The notes: a model not told the origin generated them from the sequence alone. A stretch of DNA of 64,000 nt from Datisca glomerata (GCA_003255025.1 QANY01008042.1:372001-436000); one strand, 5' to 3'. Shown: positions 46,900-59,009, counted from the stretch's first letter. Numbers and translations are program-made.

Positions 46900-47227
46900 A
46901 CTGGATTTCTATGTGTAATGGATGCTTCAGGCAAACTAGGTTCAAGCCTGGTTGAACGGCTTCTGCAAAGGGGTTACATTGTTCGTGTTGCGGTTCAAAA
47001 TCATGGTTTGTTTTTCCACTCTTTGTTTTCCTCTTTTCAATCCTTCTTCTTCTTATTCTTTTATATTCTTTTTACTGTTTTGATTTTGATTTGGGTTTCA
47101 GGTGAATCGATGTTTAGTGGTTGTGCGTGTGAGAACAAGAAATTGAAGATTTTCCAGTCTGACCCATTTGACTACTAGAGCATAATCGATACACTAAGAG
47201 GTTGTTCTTGTTTGTTTTATACTCAGC
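46900..47227 (+). pseudogene. Cinnamoyl-CoA-reductase-like (SNL6-type) N-terminal fragment
   Basis: Exon 1 to 47005: FLCVMDASGKLGSSLVERLL then QRGYIVRVAVQNHG, an N-terminal Rossmann strand with a degenerate dinucleotide-binding loop as in the CCR/SNL6-like group. A GTTTGT donor follows, with an intron 47006-47101 ending TTTCAG. Exon 2 (47102-47227): ESMFSGCACENKKLKIFQSD, PFDY, stop TAG, SIIDTLRGCSCLFYT. The stop replaces a His codon. No downstream catalytic exons. The intron is retained, so this came through DNA, not a processed mRNA. Confidence 0.65.
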
Positions 47228-49525
47228 AATTTTTATGATGATAAGGGAAATTGGGTTATTCACCCACCTGGTTTTTTCTTTTTCCTAATCTCTTGTTATT
47301 TTTAATTCTTTTGATAGACTACTCACTTGGTATGTTGATTTTATCCTCTTGAAATTGGTATCTCATTGCAAATTATAAAATGACCATCTTCTGGTTCAGC
47401 TGTATAATTTATTATTGTATGTTACCAAACATATCAGAGCATTTTTCTCTCTGACTGTTACGGTGTTTGGCTGAATGTTATGACATCGTTTATATAGTTT
47501 ATAAAGGGTAAGGAGAAATCGGTTCTTCTTTAACCCTCTTTTAATATAGTATAAATACATAAGATTTAGTTATTACGCTTCAAAATTCTCACCTTCGTCT
47601 TTATCATTTTTTTAACGTTTCAATTTCATTCTTTTGTAAATCTTCATTTATAAAACTAAACGATTTGGTTGACGTGTCGAGGTATTTACAAATACGGACT
47701 TTATGTAACCACCCGTGAGTCTCAAACAATTTGATGTCAACAAGAACATACATTTCTCAACCTCAATGTAAGTATATTACTGTTCAACACATTTGAGGTG
47801 TCTTCAATACGTATTTGATGTGTGTCATACATATTTGAGGCACTATAGTACCATATCAGCCTGATATCATCTAAATTTCTTAATGCGTATATATTTATAT
47901 GATACTATATTATAATACTATATTAAAAGGGACGATTAATAAAAAAGAAAAGGTTGAACTTTTTATCCAACTATTTTTTATAATTAATTTTAATTTCATC
48001 CTTACATTTATATAATATTAATCAAATATCATGCGTAATGTACGTGTCTCAAGTAAAAAAAATTAATATTTTTACCTATATTAGGCTCGTTAATATAGCA
48101 TGACTATAGATTTTTTTTCGTAAGTCTGGGTTCATCCATATTAAGGTATGTTATCTTAATTTGTAAAATGTTTAATAAAGTACATACATGACAATTTGAA
48201 ATTAAAAGTAGTTTGGATGATATTGTCTAAGGAAGTATCCTTAATAATTTAATCTAAAACTAGTAACATATAACCTTATAAATTATGATGTACAATGAAG
48301 CAATTTGGGAAATTTTTGCCCAAAAATTATTTCCTGGATTAGCCCCATTAATTTATACTAAAGATAGATATATAGTTAGTTAATTATATAATTTCAATAA
48401 TTAATTGCTAATTAGAATAAAGGGAGAAACATTTTTTAGACAATTTAATCTCACTATTAAAAAAAATATGACAAACGTTAACATATCTTTAAATTATAAC
48501 ATAATTTACTAAGCTAACAAACTTTGAATGCTTCAGATCTTCGTCGCCTCCTCTGCAGGTTACAGATCAAAACTTTTTTTTTCGTCATAAGGACAGCTCT
48601 ACTGATTCTATCTAATATCTTAGAAATAAATAATTGCAAGATAAAAATAATTAATATAGACTGGATATTAAAAAAATTATTTACTAGGAAAATTGATGTC
48701 ATCAACTCTTGACATATAATTAATTGTTAAAAAAAACTCCTGACATATCAATAACTAATCATAAGCAGTTTATATCTAAGATATATCAATAATCAAGGCG
48801 TGTGAACCACTTTTTATATTTTATTATCCTAATATATTCTATAATGAATAACTAAGTTGCCGGAAGGCAAAGGCTCTTTTTAAATATGCATTCATAAAAA
48901 TAGATCAAGTCCAGATTCCAGAGATTTCGATATTTATAGTTGACTAAATATTCCACCAAGGATTTGATAGCAATTGATAATATACCATGACGTCAAAGCC
49001 AAAGGTGCTCTGTTAGATCGATTTAAATCGTTGAACAAAAAAGTAACAGTCTAGTTTCAGCCAACACAAAATAATATTTTTTGTAGAAATAAACAAAAAG
49101 TTATCTTTCATATAATGTTTTCACAAATTATCTTTGTAGAAATAAACAAATGTTTTCACACATTATCTTTCTTTAAGACAATAAACAAAAAGTTAATACT
49201 CTCGATGTCTATTTATGGAAAGCTTTCCTTATTCTCAATTGATTTTGTCAAGTTAGAGATACAGATATTTAAGCTTAAAAGTTACTTTTTAAAATAAATT
49301 TAGTTATCACTAAATAATGTTATTTAGTTCAAGGTGTGAGTTAGAAATATTAAAAATAAAGTAAGTCAATAATTGGAGGAATCTATTGTAAGGAGGAAAA
49401 CCTTCTTACCAAAGCAAACAAAAATTAAAAAACTTAGAAGAAAATATCATAGAACTACAAAATATATTACAGAAAAATCTAATGACTTACAGGATCCTCT
49501 CCAATGTTAGAAATTTTTTTTGCAG
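47228..49525. other. AT-rich intergenic, no supported gene
   Basis: Nothing coding that I can defend. A 'gatactatattataatactatattaaaaggg' stretch at 47900-47930 resembles Helitron 5' ends but lacks the TC. ORFs at 48514-48712 and 49115-49297 show no family signal. Confidence 0.45.
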
Positions 49526-50017
49526 CATTAATGATGAGACTAATCCTGACCGTTTGATCTGGTCAGGTTAATTAATCCCAACCTTAAATTCGTTAAGGAG
49601 TGAGTTACCGGTTCAATAGGTAGCCCTCACTCCCATGTGCTTCTTCTACTTTCCCCTTCTCCTTTCCTTATTTCTCTCATTTAACTTCGAATCTAGGGCA
49701 CGCGAACATCTTCTGGATCGAAGGCTCTGCCTCAGTCACCGTTAGGGCTTACCCGCCGGAAACACTTCTCACAATCTTCGCCCTTGCACCGTCAACTCCT
49801 CCTCTGATGAGCTCTCCTCCTTCATCTTCACCTCCTTAAGCGACTTCACTACCTACAACACCTTCGTCCGCTACTCCACCTTAAGCAACTCCACCAGTAA
49901 TGGTTCCTCCTCCGGCAGTGCCACCACCATCACCGCTCGTATCTCCCCCAGTTGAGGTTCCAATGCACCGATCAAGAAAAAGACCACCATTATGTCGCCT
50001 CTAGCGTTGAAAACTCC

Positions 50018-50245
50018 ATGGATTCGGATCAAGGAAAGCTTTCATTGGTGGGATTTGATGCGAGACTTTTGAGGACAAGCTCAAGGACTACTTCGAAAAC
50101 TATGGGGATGTTTTACAGAGCGTTGTGATGAAGGATAAGATTACTAGTAGACCATGAGGTTTTGGGTTCGTTATCTTCGCAGATCCCTCGGTCCTTGATC
50201 GGGTTCTCCAGGACAAACACATCATCGATGGTAGAACGATGAGGA
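50018..50245 (+). pseudogene. hnRNP1-like RRM1 exon, captured and broken
   Basis: Starts MDSDQGKL; one T is missing in the CTTT run at about 50038, after which the frame that matches the family reads DKLKDYFENYGDVLQSVVMK, DKITSRP, stop, GFGFVIFADPSVLDRVLQDK, HIIDGRT. This is the first exon of a plant hnRNP1/RNP1-type protein with two RRMs; only RRM1's first exon exists. The stop sits in the RNP1 octamer at a CGA-to-TGA-type site. Upstream (49640-50000) is a Ser/Pro-rich leader-like stretch, consistent with capture of the gene's 5' end. Confidence 0.75.
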
Positions 50246-51690
50246 TACCCTCTTGTTTTGTTTTGCGCTTATTGGCGTAGCATTAAGAGTTAGTTTATAA
50301 TTAATGGATAACCATTTAGTTTTCCTATTCTCTTGGTGATAATGTTAGAAAATTTGAGATTCTTGAAATTTTTTAACTTCAATTTCCTTTTATGGATATT
50401 AAATTTGTTTTTGTTGTTATTGTCGGTGGTGAAGTCGTTAAAAATCCATTTTATTCATTAATTTTCTGTTGGTCATTTTATTTAGTGCAATTTCATCGTA
50501 TGAAAGATGGAATCCTTCTATCTTTTATCATATATTTTTACTACTTTTCAATGTTTCTAGACATATTCTGTTTTCCTTAAAATTTACAGAAGAACAAAAT
50601 GATGTAATATACCATGGAATGTTAAAATTTCCTAGGCCAAGTTCAGGGAAATGCATTCCCCTATCGAAATATATCTGATAAATCAATGATACCTGAATTT
50701 CTTTAACTTTCACTGTGATTATTCAAAATCATTACTGGATTACGTTGGTGATACATAGTATTTACTTTACAATAAACAGATGAATGCCCTTAATCCCCTA
50801 CTCTAGTATGTTCATAGTATTCAATGCATTGCATCAAATCTCATTTGCATTTGCTGGACATGTTGTTACTTTAGAGACTCAAGCCATGATTCCTTCTACT
50901 CCTGATAAGCTTCCAAATTTTCCATGTGGAAAGGTGCAGTTTGATTCCTAGAATTAATGGTATGTAGTGTTAACTTTCTCAGCAATATGGAATGTCATTT
51001 TGCTTCCTATATGCTCAAATGTGAAGAGATAAGTAACATGATATGTGACTCTGACCATATGAGGTAAACAGACATTCTACAAATGTGTTAATTTTTATAC
51101 ATGACTTAAAATTGCTTAAAACTTTCAACTTCTGCCATGAAGTTCATCATTGTTTTGTATGACTTACGGGTTTTACTTTATTCTCGTGTATCATTGATAT
51201 AATGTAGAGAGTTTTCTAGCTGGATTTTCTATGCTCTTCAAATTCTTAAATTTGGACAACCAATTTCTATTTATTGCTTAATGCAAATCTTTTCACTACT
51301 TCAGAATATTGATTTTATTATATGAATGTTGTGCCAGAAACGTGAATCGAAGAACGAGAGAGATTTGTTGTCATTAAAGAATCGTCTAGATTAATATTTT
51401 TCAGCAAAGGAAGCAATTCTCAATCCATTCTTCAGCGACTTTATAGTTAAAGAATGATGCATTATAACACAATGTTTTGAGAAACTGATGCAATGATAGT
51501 CACTTATCCTTTGAAACAGTTCCAAATTTTGTGAAATTATAGATCCCTAAAACCAGCAACTTTTTTTAAATTATAGTGAATTGAATAAATGGAAAATCTC
51601 TACGAAGAGTAGAGTGCAGATTGATATGAGAGACACATTGCATATGTAGTGATACCAATGAATGATAAACTTTCAAGGCCTTATATGAAT
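50246..51690 (+). other. Module L interior, no second gene recognised
   Basis: Intron-like AT-rich sequence. Short ORFs at 50392-50713 carry no family signal. A 'ttcgaatttacag/aagaacaaa' acceptor-like site is at about 50585, but the following exon is not recognisable. Confidence 0.4.
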
Positions 51691-51719
51691 TGATGAAATG
51701 GAAGGACATTCACAAAGAG

Positions 51720-52560
51720 TATATTTAAGTGAAGAAATGAAAATGACTAATTAAATTTAAAATGATCAAATGTGTGAAAATGATAAATTTAAAATATAAT
51801 TATATAAGGCTAAGTGTGTGTGAATAAAAATGGTTAACTGTGTACAAATAAAAATGTCAAGTGTGTGAAAATGAATAAGTACATGAAAATGGTTAAGTGT
51901 GTGCAAATAAGAATAACTAAATGTAAAAATCTCTAAGTGTATGAAAATGAATAAATACATGAAAATTACTAAGTGTGTAAAATATTTATGTGTGAAAATT
52001 GCCTACGTGTATGAAAATATGGCTAAGTGCATATAGATGACTAAGTGTGTAAAAATGACTAAGTGTTTCAGAACAACTACTGAAAATGGCAAGAATGTGA
52101 AAATGTGTGAAAATGATCAATTGTGTGAATATAGTTAAGACCATGAAAATGACTAATTATATGAAAATGACTAAGTGTGTGAAATGACTAAGTGTGAAAT
52201 TTACCAAGTATATGCAATCATCGATATTGGTTGTGAAAATGGTTCAGTGTGTGAAAATGGTTCAGTGTGTGAAAATGGTTAAATGTGAAAACAAGCAAGT
52301 GTGTGAAAATGACTAAGTGTAAGAAAATTGTTAGGTGTGTGAAAATGACTAAGTTTGTGAATGTAGTTAAGTGTGTAAAATGATCAAGTGTGTGAATATA
52401 GCTAAGTGTGTAAAAATAACTAAATGTGTGAAATAGATAAATGCAAGGCATAATTTTATGAGAAGGGGAGAGATATAGAATTTACAAGTACATGAAAGGT
52501 ATAATTGTATGAAATTAACATGTATGCCTAAGTGTGAAGATATGGTTAAGTGCATGAGAA
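51720..52560. repeat. AAGTGTGTGAAAATGACT minisatellite, 18-bp unit
   Basis: Dozens of copies of 'aagtgtgtgaaaatg(a/g)(c/t)t' with variants (12-20 bases), densest at 52210-52430. The 18-base period keeps minus-strand frames open as a 6-residue repeat (HLVIFT / HFHTLN). The same array, shorter, is at 61440-61700. Confidence 0.85.
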
Positions 52561-52599
52561 TAAATTAGTGTATCAAAACAAGTAGGGCCAAACACAACA

Positions 52600-52900
52600 A
52601 TGGAGACTTAAACGCCATCACTACATGGCGAGTCGCCATTCAAGACTGGCGTTTGGGCCCCAAACGCCAGTCATGACTACGTAATTGGTGAAGCCCAGTA
52701 CGTAATTGGTGAACCACACTATGTAATTGGTGAATCTCACTACGTAATTGGTGAACTCATCCAAAAATTATTCTTTTGTACGCATTTGGTGAACCCCAAT
52801 ACGTAATTGGTGAGCCCCAGTACGTAATTTATGAACTCTAATACGTATTTGGCGAACCACATTATGTAATTGGTGAATCTCAGGACGTATTTGGTGAACA
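52600..52900. repeat. TACGTAATTGGTGAACCCCAG 21-bp array and palindrome
   Basis: After the AAGTGTGTG array comes a perfect 29-base palindrome at 52644-52672 (13-base arms, GACTGGCGTTTGG, 3-base centre), then about ten units of TACGTAATTGGTGAACCCCA(G). The same unit reappears at 63860-64000, and its reverse complement is at 63295-63505. Confidence 0.85.
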
Positions 52901-53194
52901 AAAAAAAACTTGTTACCTGCTAGGTTTTGTGTGGTCCAGATTGCTCCAAAAATAATCTAAGAACCGCAATGGCCCAGCAACAATGTACTTTAGCTCATCC
53001 AATGTGGAGTCAACAAAAGATGATCAAAAGGTCAATTTTAACTCATGTATAGTACAGTAGATATTTCCTTATATGTACCACACAATTTAAAAAAGGTATT
53101 GTATTCATATATAAGCGTAGGTTTCTCCCACGATCCCATTTATCTGGTTGTCTATCAAGACCTGCTAGAAACAAATAACACAGAGAGAGATATA

Positions 53195-53986
53195 ATGGAC
53201 AAGGAAAGCGCCTGTCATGACGAAGGCGATGCTTCGGGAGATATCGACACACAGCAACATCAAAACGCAGTAAAACCAGAACTTGCCGCTGAATTCGATA
53301 GGTTCCGACGCACACCGCTACATGTAGTGTGCGCAAAAGGCGAAGTAGAGATCGTTCGTGCCTTGTTGGAGAAGAACAGATCTTCTTGCTTTGTTTGTGA
53401 TGGAAATGGGCTAATTCCGCTTCATTATGCAGTGATTAAAGGAAATGTCCAAGTTATGAAAGAGTTGATAAGTGCAGAACCAAGTTCTATATGGACAAAG
53501 CTGAGTAGTGGAGAAACTTTGCTGCATTTATGTGTACTAAATAACCAATTAGAGGCTCTTCAAATGTTAGTTGAAAGACTAGTGATGATTGATGATGAAG
53601 ATTTCCTCAATTCTTTTGATGATCGTGGTAATACCATCTTGGATTTGTCTCTTATACTTAAGCAAATTGAGGTATACCTTAATTACCCTTTCATTTTTCA
53701 CCCATGAAAATTGGTTATACTATTTTTCATCCTTGAACTATGATTTTTTATTTTCATTTTGGTACCTAAACTTGTTTCCAAATCAATCCCACCAAAACAT
53801 TAATTAAAATATGATGGACGTTTTGATGGTTCAAATTCTAATTCATAAAGAAACTGAAAAAAAAAAGTATATGTGCAGGTCATACGATATTTGCTTACAA
53901 TTCCAGAAATAAAAATCGGGGAACAGTTCGTATGCCTACGACTGTTTTCCTTTTGTTCTTTGGATAATTATGAATATCTAGTTTGA
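53195..53986 (+). CDS. Ankyrin-repeat protein, truncated PGG family member
   Basis: Start ATG at 53195 (MDKESACHDEGDAS). Exon 1 53195-53671 is 159 codons with no break, ending LSLILKQIE at a GAG/GTATAC donor. Exon 2 53879-53986 starts after TGTGCAG and adds 35 residues, VIRYLLTIPEIKIGEQF and a short non-conserved tail, then TGA. Ankyrin repeats: FRRTPLHVVCAKGEVEIVRA, NGLIPLHYAVIKGNVQVMKE, SGETLLHLCVLNNQLEALQM, GNTILDLSLIL. It is paralogous to 8853-10930 in layout and intron position, but lacks the PGG membrane part, so a soluble ankyrin protein of about 194 residues would result if expressed. Family members are usually 400-500 residues. The family also has earlier repeats, absent here, so this is likely a two-sided truncation. 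Most intact frame in the window. Confidence 0.7.
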
Positions 53987-55730
53987 AGATGATTGGAGTT
54001 TTGTTGCGAAAACATTTAACCTCAAAACAAAATATGATTTAGTTAGATTCAAAACCACAATAAAAATATAACTACAAACAATATAAACAAGATATATCTT
54101 ATTTTTTCAAAATTTGTTGAACAAATTACTTGATTATGTTTTCTAGAATTTATTTTTTATTATAAGTAAAAGAATCATAAAAGTTTGTATACAAGTATAT
54201 TGATATCATTTGTCATAAACTCACAAAATACATTAATAAATTAATAGCGTCAAAATAACTATAGTGTTTTCCTATCACTACACAATTTTTTGAATAAATA
54301 TATCTATTACATCACTTAGATAGCACTAATGACAAAAAAAGTAACAAAATTTAAATCTTTCACTTGATTTTTTTTAAGTTTTTCATTTTATTTTTTGTCT
54401 ATTTTATGTCTTGGGTTGAATATATGAACATCCAATAGGCGGATTAGGTCATTGAATTGATCTTATCGAACAAAAATTTTTTTGCTTTTAGAATAATGGT
54501 TTGTAGAAGGAAAATACATTTATAGGTGGACATGTAAAGGTTTGTACCTGTGGACTGACTGAGCCTCTATATGTTGGACATCATATGTTGATGAATCTTA
54601 AGCAAAGCTAAAGAGGATGAAAATCTCTATCAAATGACCAATTCATCGTTCGAAAATGTTTTCATCAGTCATTACCTACTGTATATCAATATGTTCACAG
54701 AATTAGTAAATTTAGCGTTCCATTGTCTGTAATATTTCGTAATGAGTCACATCTTTGATCATGATTCATGTCTAACAGTCACATGAAAAAAATTACGGTT
54801 GAAAAAAAAATATTAATAAAACCGCAATGATAAAATTGAGAATGTTAATAAAAATTTAAGAGTAAATAATTTATAACGAAGCTTCGTACTTGAAAAATAT
54901 AATCTTACTGTATCAGTAGCTCTTAAGCATAGTTGATGCACCAAGGAAAAGTAGAGAGAAGAAAGTGCTTATGTTTGACTGCCCAAGGAAGAAATATATC
55001 TCTTATTAATTAGAAATCAATAATTATGTTATTATATGTACATGTACAGAGAAAAAATATAATGTCTCACAATTTTTAATACCGACATGTTTAATCTATT
55101 CATATCTATTTGCGGAACATTATGTTATTGCAATTAAGAAAGAGATGAAAATCTACTCTACACAAAGTTAATGAGATATCATCCGACGTTTTTTTTCCTA
55201 ACATTCACTATAAAGCACCAATAATCTGTGGAAAAAAACACAAATATCTATTTCAATAATAAAAATCTAATTAAAAACAAATTAACCATTGTGTTGAATG
55301 TGTTGTTTTAGTTGAATGTAGTTAATTATACTTTTGCTCAGTGTTCTAAGATCTCCTGCGTGGTTTTTGAGAGGAGGTTTTGAAATATGTTTTCATCGGA
55401 TGTATTTGCTTACAGTGGACACCTACGTAAGTTTTTGGATCAAATTTAAATATTCATTTTATTCGTGTTGTAGTTTCCACATTCTTGGGTTTTATTAATG
55501 ATGAAATCATGTCATAAAAAGTTTTGAGAAGTCTAGTCTTAACAGTCTCTTAATATCTTAGTGCATCTAACAATTCAAAAAACACAATACTTCTTACAAT
55601 ATTATAATTAAACTGGGAGATTTAAGGTTGACCTCAATTTGTGAGAAGAAAAAGATTCATAAAGCTTCTCTTAAAAGGGTGAATTATCTTATGAGTGATA
55701 AAGCATTATTGTAATTTTGTAAGAGCAATG
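53987..55730. other. AT-rich, no supported gene
   Basis: No coding signal; the remaining ankyrin/PGG exons are not here. Confidence 0.5.
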
Positions 55731-55733
55731 AAC

Positions 55734-55970
55734 CTATTTGAAGTGTATTCTGATGTGAATAATGATCGTATTTAAAGTGGAAGATTTCATAACAGAAAAA
55801 CCCATGTATTGGATAAGAGTCATTTTTACGTCCCACAAAGCTATTCTAGGTTGGGGGTAATTCGTCGTTGGTAAATTATCAAGACATTTCATCTCAGATG
55901 GACAAAGACCACTTGAGCGTGTAAAATCAAGAAAGATTTCCAATTGCTGACCACATTTCAATTCAAACAA
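55734..55970 (-). other. Unrecognised exon-like ORF
   Basis: Minus-strand, 78 codons, begins MFELKCGQQLEIFLDFTRSS, then PSEMKCLDNLPTTNYPQPRI, ALWDVKMTLIQYMGF. The first ~55 residues are compositionally protein-like (balanced, few low-complexity runs) while the end looks like intron. I do not recognise the family. Possibly a captured exon in the Helitron-like region that ends at 58460. Confidence 0.3.
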
Positions 55971-56299
55971 ACATTAACTGAAACATTTAATAAATGTTAA
56001 AGCACTTAAACTTGAAATAGAGCTAATTCAATAAATTTCATATTTTGTCATACTTCAATCGAAAAAGAAACGGCATGAACAACATATTGTAGAACGAATT
56101 TAACTCCCCTAAATTTCTTTTAATTTGCTTAACACTTCTTATGTCTTGAAGCCTAAGAAATATGAAAATTTTGAAAGAACAGATGTTAGACATAACAGGT
56201 AGAAGCTAAGTTTGACATTTGTTTCTCTATCACCCCAAAGAGCTACTTAAAAAGCTTCAAAACAGCAATCAATCGTGCATATAATCTAAAGAAAAAGAA

Positions 56300-57300
56300 A
56301 TAAGCAAAAATTTTATATACTATGTCTTTACCTTGTCTCCAACAACTACGATCACTAATTGACCAGCTTATGCAGGTCTTTTGCTGCATGAAACAGTAGT
56401 TTCAAAGCAAAAACCAGCCTTTGATACAATTGTCTGCAGACATCAAATTCCAACTTCAATATGGCTATCAAGAAACAAGATTATAGCTGTAGTGTTATTA
56501 ACAAACAAGATTAGCAACAACCAATGAGTTCATAAAGACAATTTAATCAAATTATATATGAAATTACTCAATACCATATACTTTTTTATAGAACACTCAA
56601 ATAAACATCATTAAATGACCAACCATTGTGGAATATGCAGATTCTTTGGTTTTACTTGAGGGGAAGCTAATGCATTTCATGTAAAACTATTATTAGTAAA
56701 ATGAAATTAATAACTAGAGGATGATAGAAAATAAATAAAACACGTACAGCTCATAAAAATAGAGCACAACGTTATTTGGAAAAGAATTTTCATCGTCATT
56801 CTTCTTCCAATTTCTTGTCTTTTAGAAGTCCAATAAAGTTCTCGAATTGTTGCATATAAGGTCCCTTCCAGTGAAATACTGACGGACCAACAAATATCCA
56901 CATTATATGTAAATGATAAAGCTTATTTACAGTGCATTTCACTGAACAAAATAAAAAACTAAGACAAACTTTAATGCAATTATGGAACGGCAGAATGATA
57001 AAGAAACAGGCCAAGAATGTGATTGTTGTTTAGTGAACATTTTAATTGCAAACAACTTGATAGAGTCGATAGAATTTTTTCATCTCAATCATGGGCCATC
57101 AAGATAAGAACTTATTGCAAGCACATGAAATCCTAATAAATTGAGAATATGAGATCAGATAATCATCATTACCTCTAACAACCAAATCCAACAACCAACA
57201 ATCAAAAATTTTGTATACTACAACTTTACCTTGTCTCCAGCAGCCATGATCACTAATTGACAATCTTATTCAGGTCTCTTGCTGCCCGAAACATGAGGGT
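56300..57300. repeat. Diverged direct duplication ~890 bp apart
   Basis: Bases about 56300-56410 match 57190-57300 at many positions, including 'cctggcagcaaaagacctg'-type and 'gtgatcat(g)g' words, on the minus strand of the Helitron-like segment. Confidence 0.6.
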
Positions 57301-58441
57301 TAGAGTACAGAACAAAGATATAGAGTATAATATAGAGAGAAAGAGACAAATTAAGCTATTATCTGTTGAAATCCACACAATTTACATCATTAGCAGACAC
57401 ATATATATAGAGGAATTGAAAATATCATAGAAGATCATCATTATTACCTCTGACAACCAAATCTAACAGCCAACGTGAAGATAGAAAGCTCAACATATGA
57501 ATACATGTGATTGCCCACTCCCTCAGAAACTCAATAACTCAATCCTCTGTCCATGCTCTTCCACGACAGAATCACAAACATGAAGGCCCATGGACCAAAA
57601 TCTAAGCAGATATACAACCGTTTATTTTGACTCAGAAAACACAAATTAAACTAAACCGACCTCTGTTCTGATCTATAACAGCCGCAATACAAACCCTCAA
57701 AACTAAGTTTGCTATTACCAAAGAAAACAAAAATCAACCACAAGCAGCAACAAATAAAGAAAACAAAACAACAATTCGTTGAAGAAACACCCAAGAAACC
57801 ACCGCTACACCGCAATACAAAACCCAAAAAAACAACAAAAAAATCATCATTTTGACCTCACCGTTGAATACGACAAGAAAACTACATCTCTCATTCAAGC
57901 AAGAAATGCAAAAAAAATCCAAACTTATCGCTATTAAACAAATAAACATGAAAATTTCAAAAGAGATGAACAAAAAAATCGTGGAAAATCTAACCTGTTG
58001 GGTGAGCCAAACTAAAGCCATTCGGACCTCCACCACTGACCACCACACTGAAATTAACCTCTCACAAAAAAGGGGAGGACCAGAGCTTCATGCAAAACCT
58101 ACGAAAAACAAGCAAAATAGAAGAGTAAAAAACCCTAAGCCATAACAGCATTGTCGAAGAGAGGAGAAGGAGAGGAGATGAGAAAAAAAACCCCCTAAAA
58201 CTAAAGAAGAAGAGGTATATATATGACTCAGTCAACGACTTAGATTAAAACGCTTAAACAGCTCAGATTTATCTTCACAACTAAATAAACAACCCATATC
58301 AAATCGATCCTATGGTTCAAATTCGGTCAAGATTTTTAACTAACAAAATGACTCTCACACCCCTAATGCAAAGAAAAGAAACTGCAAATTTGGAAGGGCG
58401 AATTCGCTAAAAAAAATCACACACTCTTATCAGAACCCTAT

Positions 58442-58460
58442 CCTTTATTATATAGTAAGA
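58442..58460 (-). repeat. Helitron-like 5' terminus
   Basis: Minus strand begins TCTTACTATATAATAAAGG, matching the TC + 'TACTATATAATAAAG' style of plant Helitron 5' ends, inserted between A and T. Confidence 0.6.
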
Positions 58461-59009
58461 TATTATTGATGCGGTTCAGTGCGGTTTTCTTAATAAAACA
58501 ACATACGGAACCGAACATAGTAGTTTTTTTATATGTTAGAATCGAACCGACGTGGTTCGACTCGGTTCTGTCGATTTTAGCAGTTTGGACAATTTTACTT
58601 ACAGCCTTGTAATCAGCATTATAATTTAGCAGTGCATTTTGTTCTAAATTACGTGTAAAATATGAAAATTAACAAGGAAAATATATATTTACAATTACGG
58701 CATCAATGTATGATCTCATAATACATATGTTATAATAGGGTCAATCTCCCATGCTGGAGAAAAAATTTCTGACATTCATACTGGAATAAATCCTGACCGT
58801 AGGATCTGGCTGGTTAATCACAGCCTTAGATTCCCTAAAGAGTGGGTTACCGGTTCAATAGGTAGCCCACTTCCATTTCACATTTTTTTTATCGTTTCCA
58901 CTCAAACCTTAGGCAAAAATCAAACCCTCATTTATGTCTCTCTCTACCTCCCCACAGTGGTCATCTCCCTCGACGAAGCACCCGAAGCTCAAATTTGGAC
59001 TCACCACCT

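Larger units (their letters stand above)
49530..52620 (+). mobile_element. Module L: transposon-like unit carrying hnRNP1-like exon
   Basis: Left flank: 'taatcctgaccgttt' then 'gatctggtcagg', 'gagttaccggttcaataggtagcc' (49550-49625) matches 58790-58865. Right flank: 'gaattgatgaaatggaagga' (51688) and the AAGTGTGTGAAAATG array, plus the closing 'gtataattgtatgaaattaa' stretch (52500), match 61395-61680. Between these flanks the content differs from module R: here it holds an hnRNP1-like exon. No transposase and no clear TIR were seen; it could be a Pack-type MULE or a Helitron. Confidence 0.6.
55971..58460 (-). mobile_element. Helitron-like minus-strand segment, right part
   Basis: A Helitron-style 5' end at 58460 (minus strand TCTTACTATATAATAAAGG, preceded by A) followed by leader-like sequence and a first-exon-like stretch, MALVWLTQQ plus a GTTAG donor near 57995. 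At 56300-56410 and 57210-57300 a segment with 'tttaccttgtctccaacaac(t)a' ... 'ttttgctgcatgaaac' is duplicated. Another exon-like end, VGPSVFHWKGPYMQQFENFI then GLLKDKKLEEE and TGA, lies at about 56900-56800. None of these is a family I recognise. The 3' CTRR end was not found, so the left limit is unknown. Confidence 0.5.

Noticed and set aside
46642..47178. 178-codon continuous ORF
   Set aside because: It reads through introns and joins fragments of two unrelated genes; only the sub-segments listed are meaningful.
47900..47930. Helitron 5' end
   Set aside because: Resembles the usual 'actatattaaaaggg' but lacks the TC start; AT-rich context makes chance likely.
57734..58048. 104-codon hydrophobic minus-strand ORF
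   Set aside because: Begins in a leader and reads through the GTTAG donor of a small first exon into T-rich intron.
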